Shown here: one piece after another, positions 26,435 to 32,143 of the stretch | How positions within the stretch are numbered: position 1 is the stretch's first letter | Layout: each line of letters starts with the position of its first letter | From: Rhodospirillaceae bacterium | GTDB lineage: Bacteria; Pseudomonadota; Alphaproteobacteria; Thalassobaculales; Thalassobaculaceae | Direction: 5' to 3' | Assembly (NCBI GenBank): GCA_002709155.1 | Contig: PAQA01000025.1 | Coordinates: 11,953-44,095 of the forward strand | Length of the DNA stretch: 32,143 nt | Translations under genes and position numbers: made by a program | The notes under the pieces: model-generated | Database searches by the model: none | Told to the model about the DNA's origin: nothing | Seen by the model: the letters and a program-made list of their open reading frames with translations, nothing else

Positions 26435-27427
26435 ATGGCCGCTAATAAACAACTGACAGAGACTGATTATGTGGAAGGGGTTATAAGTCAGGACCGTTCT
26501 ATCCTAGCGCGTGCAATAACTCTTGTAGAGAGTATTCATGTTGATCATCGTGGTTTAGCAGATTCGGTTTTAACTAAGCTTTTATCGCATGCGGGTAGGG
26601 CTCGTCGGGTTGGCATAACAGGTGTGCCAGGTGTTGGAAAAAGTACTTTCATTGAGACACTTGGTAAGCAGTTAACGTCGACAGGAGCCCGTGTTGCTGT
26701 TTTGGCGGTCGATCCTACTAGTTCTAGGACGGGTGGTTCTATTCTCGGCGATAAGACAAGAATGCAGGAACTTGCTCGTGATCCATCAGCATTCATTAGG
26801 CCATCCCCGACCTCGGGAACATTAGGGGGAGTGGCAAGAGCAACAAGAGAAAGTATGATTTTATGTGAAGCCGCTGGCTATGATATTATTTTGGTTGAAA
26901 CGGTGGGCGTGGGGCAATCAGAGACTACTGTTGCTGAAATGGTCGATTTTTTCCTCGCATTAATGCTTCCGGGAGCAGGCGATGAGCTACAAGGTATTAA
27001 AAAAGGCTTGCTAGAGATAGCTGATATGATCGTGGTTAATAAAGCTGATGGAAGCACAAAAAACGCGGCGGAGAGAGCGGCATCCGAGTATAGAAGGGCG
27101 TTACATATATTAAAACCTGCAAGTCCTACTTGGATGCCCCCGGCTCACACTTGTAGCGCTATTAGTGGTAATGGACTGGCTGATATTTGGAAAGATATAG
27201 AAAACCATAGAGAGTTGCTTAAAACATCGGGGGAATTTGATGAAAAACGAAAACAGCAGCGAGTTCGCTGGATGTGGTCTATGATACAAGATAGGCTCCT
27301 TCTTGAGATTGAAAAAAATAAGTCATTACAAAACATAGCTCGTGCTCTGGAGGCCCAAGTAATGGAGGATCAAATAACGCCTGGGTTGGCCGCATCAAAA
27401 GTTGTTGCTGCTATTAACGCTAATTAA
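26435..27427 (+). CDS. meaB: Methylmalonyl-CoA mutase-associated GTPase MeaB
   Basis: A 330-residue G3E-type GTPase of the MeaB/ArgK family. Walker A is GITGVPGVGKSTFIETLG (about 60-77), followed by VLAVDPTSSRTGGSILGDK, RPSPTSGTLGGVARATRE, the switch region VETVGVGQSETTVAEM and the guanine-specificity motif NKAD. MeaB protects the mutase and gates loading of intact adenosylcobalamin. It lies 48 bp after mutB and is followed by a PLP enzyme after 13 bp, which fits an operon. Confidence 0.96.
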   Translation: MAANKQLTETDYVEGVISQDRSILARAITLVESIHVDHRGLADSVLTKLLSHAGRARRVGITGVPGVGKSTFIETLGKQLTSTGARVAVLAVDPTSSRTGGSILGDKTRMQELARDPSAFIRPSPTSGTLGGVARATRESMILCEAAGYDIILVETVGVGQSETTVAEMVDFFLALMLPGAGDELQGIKKGLLEIADMIVVNKADGSTKNAAERAASEYRRALHILKPASPTWMPPAHTCSAISGNGLADIWKDIENHRELLKTSGEFDEKRKQQRVRWMWSMIQDRLLLEIEKNKSLQNIARALEAQVMEDQITPGLAASKVVAAINAN

Positions 27428-27440
27428 TAGGGGGATAAAA

Positions 27441-28565
27441 TTGAATAGATATAGACCTGCAGAAATAGGTATGGCTCTAGAGGACGTCGACACGCCAGCA
27501 CTGCTTTTGGATTTAGATGCATTTGAATTTAATATTCAATTAATGGCCGGTTTCGCAAAAAAATTTGGCATCAATCATAGACCGCATGCCAAAACACATA
27601 AATCTCCAGTGGTAGCTCAAAAGCAAATCGCTGCTGGGGCCGTAGGACAGTGCTGCCAGAAAGTAGCGGAGGCAGAAATACTAGTGGCTGGAGGGGTCAG
27701 TGATGTTTTGGTATCAAACCAAATTGTTGGACGCAGAAAGCTCGATCGGTTAGCAGGTTTAGCTCGTAATGCAAATATAAGCGTGTGCGTGGATGATAAG
27801 GATAACATTAATCAAATCAATGCAGCGGCTAAGCGATTTAATGCAAAAATAGACGTGCTTGTTGAAATAGATATTGGAGCTGGTCGCTGCGGTGTTGCGC
27901 CAGGGAAAGCTGCAGTTGAATTGGCTCAGATAATTGCCAACAATTCAAATTTAACCTTTGGAGGCTTGCAGGCTTATCAGGGAAGAGCTCAGCACATTCG
28001 AGGTTTTGGCGAAAGAAAGATAGCAATCGAAAAGGCCGGGAAACTGGTTCAGAAAACAGTACATTTATTATCCGAAGCAGGCCTTGAATGCAGGCTTATA
28101 ACAGGGGCTGGAACAGGAACTTTTCAATTTGAAGCACATTCGGGAATTTGGAACGAACTGCAGGCAGGTTCATATTGTTTCATGGATGCAGATTATGGGT
28201 TGAACTTGAATGAAACTGGCGAATTTATAAACACGTTTAGAAATAGTCTTTTTATTTGGGCCACTATTATGAGCCACCCAACAAAAGACAGGGCTGTTGT
28301 CGATGCCGGACATAAAGCAACCTCGATAGAGTCGGGTTTACCTCTTGTTGCTGATTTAAAAGGTGTAAAATATGTCAGTGCTTCAGATGAACACGGCTCT
28401 TTAATGCTTGGTGGAGATGCAATTGATGTGAAAATAGGACAGAAAATAAGATTGATACCTGGACATTGTGATCCAACAGTCAACTTACACGATTGGTATA
28501 TTGGAATTCGCAACGGGATGGTGGAGTCAATCTGGCCAGTAGAGGCGCGTGGCGCGGCGTTTTAA
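27441..28565 (+). CDS. DSD1 family PLP-dependent enzyme (D-serine dehydratase / D-threonine aldolase-like)
   Basis: A 374-residue fold-type III PLP protein. VDTPALLLDLDAFEFNI (about 15-31) begins the alanine-racemase-like barrel, and the lysine of NHRPHAKTHKSP is the likely PLP lysine. The C-terminal domain ends in IPGHCDPTVNLHDWYIG, where His and Cys are the metal ligands of DSD1 and D-threonine-aldolase-type enzymes. Activity could be D-serine dehydratase, D-threonine aldolase or 3-hydroxy-D-aspartate aldolase; sequence alone does not decide. I chose a TTG at 27441 with GGGGG 6 bp upstream, after the meaB stop. A longer frame from 27402 lies in meaB; an ATG at 27471 is the shorter alternative. 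Confidence 0.88.
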   Translation: MNRYRPAEIGMALEDVDTPALLLDLDAFEFNIQLMAGFAKKFGINHRPHAKTHKSPVVAQKQIAAGAVGQCCQKVAEAEILVAGGVSDVLVSNQIVGRRKLDRLAGLARNANISVCVDDKDNINQINAAAKRFNAKIDVLVEIDIGAGRCGVAPGKAAVELAQIIANNSNLTFGGLQAYQGRAQHIRGFGERKIAIEKAGKLVQKTVHLLSEAGLECRLITGAGTGTFQFEAHSGIWNELQAGSYCFMDADYGLNLNETGEFINTFRNSLFIWATIMSHPTKDRAVVDAGHKATSIESGLPLVADLKGVKYVSASDEHGSLMLGGDAIDVKIGQKIRLIPGHCDPTVNLHDWYIGIRNGMVESIWPVEARGAAF

Positions 28566-28568
28566 TTA

Positions 28569-28574
28569 TTGACA
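28569..28574 (+). promoter_or_regulatory. Possible -35 box upstream of sufE
   Basis: A perfect TTGACA lies 60 bp before the sufE ATG, directly after the DSD1 stop. The region 17-18 bp downstream (AAGTTAT) is only a weak -10 match. A strong GAGGAG ribosome site (28623-28628) then precedes the ATG. Confidence 0.3.
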
Positions 28575-28633
28575 AAGATAATTTAAATACCAAGTTATTG
28601 TATCGATTTGAACGGTAATTATGAGGAGAACTA

Positions 28634-29086
28634 ATGGTGGGCGATGAACTATCGATCCCTAAAACTACCATTTCAGAAGAACAAGAAAGCATCATTGAAG
28701 AGTTTGGATTTTTTGAAGATTGGATGGATAGATATCAATATTTGATAGATATTGGAAGAAAGCTTCCAAAAATGCCAGAAGAGTACTTACGCGATGAGTT
28801 TAAATTAAAAGGCTGCCAAAGTCAGGTCTGGTTCGTGGGGGAAGCTGTCGAGAACCGATTGATTTTTCGTGCATCGAGCGATGCGGCTATCGTCTCGGGA
28901 CTTATAGCAATTTTATTGAGAATTTATTCGAATAGAACACCCTCAGAAATACTAAGCGTAAAGCCAAGCTTTATTGCGGATATAGGGCTGGAGGAACACC
29001 TAAGTCCAACCAGAAAAAATGGTCTTGGGGCAATGTTACAGTCAATAATGCAGAGAGCAGAACTCGTTCTCAATAAAGCTTCATAG
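28634..29086 (+). CDS. sufE: SufE family Fe-S cluster assembly protein
   Basis: A 150-residue SufE protein, which accepts persulfide sulfur from a cysteine desulfurase and stimulates it. The active-site cysteine is in ELKGCQSQVW-like context (FKLKGCQSQVWFVGEA, about residues 56-71). LIDIGRKLPKMPEEYLRDE before it and VSGLIAILLRIYSNRTPSEIL after it are classical. A strong GAGGAG ribosome site supports the ATG at 28634. It is followed after 13 bp by an IscU-like scaffold gene; such pairing is seen in other alphaproteobacteria, away from the main suf operon. Confidence 0.95.
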   Translation: MVGDELSIPKTTISEEQESIIEEFGFFEDWMDRYQYLIDIGRKLPKMPEEYLRDEFKLKGCQSQVWFVGEAVENRLIFRASSDAAIVSGLIAILLRIYSNRTPSEILSVKPSFIADIGLEEHLSPTRKNGLGAMLQSIMQRAELVLNKAS

Positions 29087-29099
29087 GTATTAACCCTTT

Positions 29100-29525
29100 A
29101 TGAAAACACCAATTTCCAGTTTATACCAAGACAAACTGATAGATTTGGCGGGTCAGGCAGTTAAACTTGAGCGTCTTGAGTTCTGGGACGCTACGGCTAC
29201 AGCTGTTTCGCAAGCTTGTGGAAGTTCAGTGACCGTCGATCTTTTATTGAATGGTGAGGTGATATCTGCTGTTGGTCAGAATGTAGATGCATGTGCATTA
29301 GGGAGTGCATCATCTGTTATTGCCTCTTCCAAACTTGTTGGAAAGTCGTATAAAGAAATATATGAAATTCGACAAGAATTGGTTAACATGTTGCGAAACA
29401 ATGGTCCAGTTCCAAGGGGAGAGTGGTCTGAATTAGGTTTATTTGAAGCGGCTAAGGATCTGAAAAATAGACATCAATCAATACTTTTGGTTTTTGATGC
29501 TGTATTGAGTGCACTGGGGAAATAA
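29100..29525 (+). CDS. IscU/NifU-N-like iron-sulfur scaffold-type protein with two cysteines
   Basis: A 141-residue protein of the IscU/NifU N-terminal family. Two of the three cluster cysteines are present: QACGSSVTVDLL (about C40) and DACALGSASSVIAS (about C64), with the usual RLEFWDATATA start. The third position reads KNRHQSILLVFDAV, with serine where IscU has cysteine. Homologues I recall from alphaproteobacteria share this replacement, so it is a clade feature rather than damage. It may be a cluster-binding or sulfur-handling partner of the SufE encoded just upstream. A co-transcribed pair is likely. Confidence 0.88.
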   Translation: MKTPISSLYQDKLIDLAGQAVKLERLEFWDATATAVSQACGSSVTVDLLLNGEVISAVGQNVDACALGSASSVIASSKLVGKSYKEIYEIRQELVNMLRNNGPVPRGEWSELGLFEAAKDLKNRHQSILLVFDAVLSALGK

Positions 29526-29624
29526 ACTTATTTAGGTATTTTATGGGGCTTTTGATCTCTGACTGATAGTGTAAACTTATCATCAAAAAGCAGTACTCAT
29601 AGAGGCCATTTAGGTTTGCGGGGT

Positions 29625-30113
29625 ATGAACGATATGAATAACAACGATGATGTTGATAAAACACAAGACCAGCCAGTGATAGATATGAGAGATACCGGCC
29701 GTCGCGCCGCTCTTTTCAAACGGATACGCTTAGACCATAGTCTGGAAATAGCTGAGGATTATATAGAGTTAATATCGGATTTAATTGAAACGACAGGTGA
29801 GGCACGCGCAGTAGACTTGGCCTCTAACCTGGGGGTTAGTAAACCAACTGTTAACGCGACCATCCAGAGGCTACAGAAAGACGGCTATGTGGATTCTAAG
29901 CCTTACAGGGCTATTTTTTTAACGCAAAAAGGAAAAGAGTTAGCTGAGTGGTCGCGAGCTCGCCACAAAATTGTATTGGAATTTTTGCATGCTATTGGGG
30001 TGCCGCCAGAAACAGCAGAGGCTGATGCTGAGGGAATTGAGCATCATGTTAGTACTGCCACACTGAATGCGTTTAAAAAGGCAACCAAACTGTTGCAAGA
30101 AAAAGCAGTCTGA
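29625..30113 (+). CDS. mntR: MntR/DtxR-type metal-dependent transcription regulator
   Basis: A 162-residue protein with a winged helix at about residues 50-100 (ARAVDLASNLGVSKPTVNATIQRLQKDGYVD is the helix-turn-helix, shown as AVDLASNLGVSK and PTVNATIQRLQKDGY). YRAIFLTQKGKELAE is the wing. The dimerisation helix ARHKIVLEFLHAIGV and DAEGIEHHVSTATLNAF contain the His/Glu metal ligands of the MntR family. It probably represses or activates manganese or iron transport genes; none is adjacent. Starts at TTG 29616 or ATG 29634 are also possible. It follows the SufE pair and converges on the DHA2 transporter. Confidence 0.85.
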   Translation: MNDMNNNDDVDKTQDQPVIDMRDTGRRAALFKRIRLDHSLEIAEDYIELISDLIETTGEARAVDLASNLGVSKPTVNATIQRLQKDGYVDSKPYRAIFLTQKGKELAEWSRARHKIVLEFLHAIGVPPETAEADAEGIEHHVSTATLNAFKKATKLLQEKAV

Positions 30114-30131
30114 ACCAACAGTTAATTATCA

Positions 30132-31655
30132 TTACTCTTTTCGAACTTTGGCCAAAAACAAAAATGGACATATCGCGAAGGCGGTCATGCAAAATGCATA
30201 AAATGCATTCAGGTAGCCAATCATCATTGCCTGTCTTGTGATTTCGTCGCTTAGACTTGCTAGCCTTTGTACTCCGCTTACTGACCAGGTTGCAAAAAGC
30301 GAATCTTGAAAAATAAAGGCCTCATTCAGTGGATTAACATTTTGTGATAAAGTTGAATAATTCATGCTACCCGTCCTTATCATGATGGCGATAGTGATTG
30401 ATATAAAAACACTACTGCCAAAATTTCTAATTAAGTGAAAAATAGAGGCCCCTTCAGCTGTTTCAGTTTCATCTAGTTGACTGAAGGTTACAATGGTTAG
30501 AGGAACCCAAATCATGCCAACCCCCAGTCCCTGGAGCCAAGATGTCCACAAAACATCAAACATAGTTAAATTAATACTGAATTGTGCCATATACCATCCG
30601 GAAATTCCTTGTAGTAGAAATCCTGCGAACATAGTGTATCTTGGATCAATCTTACTTCCACCAAGAAACATAAAGGTGAAGCCAAGTAGGGTTCCAGTGC
30701 CTCTTATACCCAATATTTCTCCAACAATAGAGTCTGGATATCCGTGCAAGGTTTGCAGTAGTGCCGGAAGCAATGTGATAGGTGTAAAATTTAAGAGTCC
30801 AAAAATAAAAGCAAAAATTAGACCAAGCAAATAATTACGTTTTAACAACAATTTGGGATTGAGAAATGGTCTTTCTGATGTCAACGAGTGAGTTACAAAA
30901 ATATATAATGCAATTACTGCCGTAATCGCACAACCCATAATTACCCAGTTATCAAACCAATCGAGACGTTCTCCTCGATCAAGCATAAATTGAAATGCGG
31001 CCACCGCAATAACGAGAGATAAGAACCCAGTCCAATCAAGATGTAATTTCGAAAGTGCTCCTTTTTGGCGTATAAAAAGTAATACACCTATCAGTGAGGC
31101 AATCCCGCACGGAACCATCATAAAGAAAACCCATCGCCAACTATACGTTTCGCTTAAATATCCACCGATAGTTGGGGCAAGAATTGGGCCGAGAACCACA
31201 CCCATACCGAATATAGCATTAGCAGAGCCTATCTTTTCCTTAGGATAAGTGTCTACGACGATCGCTTGTGATAAAGGCGGTAATGGTGCACCACAAGCGC
31301 CCTGCATAATTCGATATAATACTAACTCTTCTAATGAAGAGGCAGTGCCGCAAAGAAAGGAAGATACAGTGAACCCTGTCACTGACCAAATCAGAACATT
31401 TCTTCTCCCGAATCGGGCTGTCAACCAGCCGGTCATTGGTGTGCCTACAGCTGTTGCTATAATGCTGAAAGTCACTATCAGCGCTATCTCATCGGTTGTT
31501 GCCGATAGTGCACCTTTGATTTGAGGTAGTGATACGTTAGCGATAGTAACCGACATGGCATAGAGCATTGTTACCAATGTTAGCGTAACTAGGATAGCGG
31601 CGTTTGCGAGCGCTTTATTCCTATAATCTGGTATTGGTTTTTCTAAAGATAACAT
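30132..31655 (-). CDS. DHA2 family (EmrB/QacA-like) drug/solute MFS exporter
   Basis: A 507-residue MFS protein with about fourteen membrane segments. The DHA2 hallmarks are visible: SVTIANVSLPQIKGALSAT in segment 1, GWLTARFGRRNVLIWS in the 2-3 loop, MQGACGAPLPPLSQAIV, and the antiporter motif C region GVVLGPILAPTIGGYLSE. It also has RWVFFMMVPCGIASL, all as in EmrB. EmrB works with EmrA and an outer-membrane channel; no EmrA gene is in the window, though one could lie outside. Substrate is unknown. It is convergent with mntR. Confidence 0.92.
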   Translation of the reverse strand: MLSLEKPIPDYRNKALANAAILVTLTLVTMLYAMSVTIANVSLPQIKGALSATTDEIALIVTFSIIATAVGTPMTGWLTARFGRRNVLIWSVTGFTVSSFLCGTASSLEELVLYRIMQGACGAPLPPLSQAIVVDTYPKEKIGSANAIFGMGVVLGPILAPTIGGYLSETYSWRWVFFMMVPCGIASLIGVLLFIRQKGALSKLHLDWTGFLSLVIAVAAFQFMLDRGERLDWFDNWVIMGCAITAVIALYIFVTHSLTSERPFLNPKLLLKRNYLLGLIFAFIFGLLNFTPITLLPALLQTLHGYPDSIVGEILGIRGTGTLLGFTFMFLGGSKIDPRYTMFAGFLLQGISGWYMAQFSINLTMFDVLWTSWLQGLGVGMIWVPLTIVTFSQLDETETAEGASIFHLIRNFGSSVFISITIAIMIRTGSMNYSTLSQNVNPLNEAFIFQDSLFATWSVSGVQRLASLSDEITRQAMMIGYLNAFYAFCMTAFAICPFLFLAKVRKE

Positions 31656-31822
31656 CGTGCTGGTTTGTATCCAGCTTTTACCAAAATTTAAACTACTAAT
31701 ATTAAAAATAGTTTAATCGTACAAATTCTGTTGATGGTTTGGGATAACCGAGGGCGTCAAATTTTTTCGAGGAGCTGAAAATCTGGGATTATAAATTTAT
31801 TTTCCCAATAGAAATTATTCAT

Positions 31823-32143
31823 TTAGGTTGTTTTCCAAGAGCCCCACCTTTTTGCAATCGGAGTTAAGGTCAGATCAATGACTTTTCTCAAATTGGCTTT
31901 CACTTTGGGGATCCGCATGACGTCAGAGATTCGACGATCCAAAAAGTCCCAGGTTTTGGCGTGGTTCTCAGATTTATCATCCAGCCAGTATAGAGTAGTG
32001 GAGGAGAGGACTGCAGCCAGCAGTGCGCGTTTCGAATAAAAATTAAAATCAACCGCTTTGTCACCCGCTCTTCGCCATATCAGATCCACTGTCTTGTATA
32101 GATGACGGGGAGATGATTTAAGAATAGAACGCCTCAGTGCTTC
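31823..32143 (-). CDS. COQ9 family protein (partial, N-terminus beyond window)
   Basis: 106 codons read from the right edge to a TAA at 31823-31825; the N-terminal part is cut off. The visible end is the COQ9 C-terminal domain: LYKTVDLIWRRAGDKAVDFN, then FYSKRALLAAVLSSTTLYWL and AKTWDFLDRRISDVM. In eukaryotes COQ9 binds lipids and helps COQ7 in ubiquinone synthesis; the bacterial homologues are typical of alphaproteobacteria. A GTG at 32087-32089 is an internal codon, not the start, because the frame continues to the window edge. Confidence 0.88.
   Translation of the reverse strand, partial: EALRRSILKSSPRHLYKTVDLIWRRAGDKAVDFNFYSKRALLAAVLSSTTLYWLDDKSENHAKTWDFLDRRISDVMRIPKVKANLRKVIDLTLTPIAKRWGSWKTT

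Noticed and set aside
27402-27440. Longer N-terminus for the DSD1 enzyme starting inside meaB
   Set aside because: The extra residues are a leucine-rich read-through of the meaB end, and the TTG at 27441 has a well-placed GGGGG ribosome site.
1-32143. tRNA, rRNA, CRISPR arrays, transposases, prophage or toxin-antitoxin genes
   Set aside because: None was recognised on reading; gene content is housekeeping and metabolic throughout. Small RNA genes could still have been missed by eye.

Overview
The window looks like a stretch of chromosome from a free-living, probably marine, alphaproteobacterium with moderately AT-rich DNA. This is inference from gene content and order: a COQ9-family gene, the run ribF-ileS-lspA-DUF3035 lipoprotein-M16 peptidase pair, an alphaproteobacterial-type two-cysteine Fe-S scaffold beside SufE, and a GldA/GldF/GldG-type ABC cassette. 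No rRNA, tRNA, CRISPR array, transposase, phage gene or integrase was seen, and gene density is high with short gaps.

Layout. 1-2292 (minus): ATPase, permease and GldG-like protein of an ABC system, the last cut by the window edge. 2470-5570 (plus): a CaiB/BaiF CoA-transferase, then cbiD and cobK/cbiJ. 5584-10706 (minus): a tightly overlapping cobalamin operon in the order cobH, cobL, cobI, cbiG-cobJ fusion, cobM. 10707-11024: a gap with structured-RNA-like inverted repeats. 11025-11921 (plus): an SDR/epimerase-like protein. 11949-12587 (minus): cobO. 12588-12981: a non-coding gap. 12982-20639 (plus): ribF, ileS, lspA, a DUF3035 lipoprotein and two M16 proteins (one catalytic, one without the zinc motif). 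20744-21988 (plus): an MFS transporter. 22175-28565 (plus): both subunits of methylmalonyl-CoA mutase, the MeaB GTPase and a DSD1-type PLP enzyme. 28634-30113 (plus): SufE, an IscU-like scaffold and an MntR/DtxR-type regulator. 30132-31655 (minus): a DHA2-type MFS transporter. 31823 to the end (minus): the C-terminal part of a COQ9-family protein.

How it works together. The cobalamin genes cover every corrin-ring step from precorrin-2/cobalt-factor II to cobyrinic acid: CobI (C20), CobJ (C17 and ring contraction), CobM (C11), CbiG (lactone opening), CbiD (C1), CobK (reduction), CobL (C5, C15 and decarboxylation) and CobH (methyl shift). CobO, the adenosyltransferase, is also present. CbiG and CbiD belong to the oxygen-independent, early-cobalt route, and CobG, CobF and a chelatase are not visible here. 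The adenosylcobalamin-dependent mutase MutAB and its chaperone MeaB lie about 10 kb away, so the window holds both synthesis and use of the cofactor. The most unusual non-coding observations are the structured gap upstream of cobH, which does not match the canonical cobalamin riboswitch, and a perfect 13-bp hairpin inside the second M16 gene.
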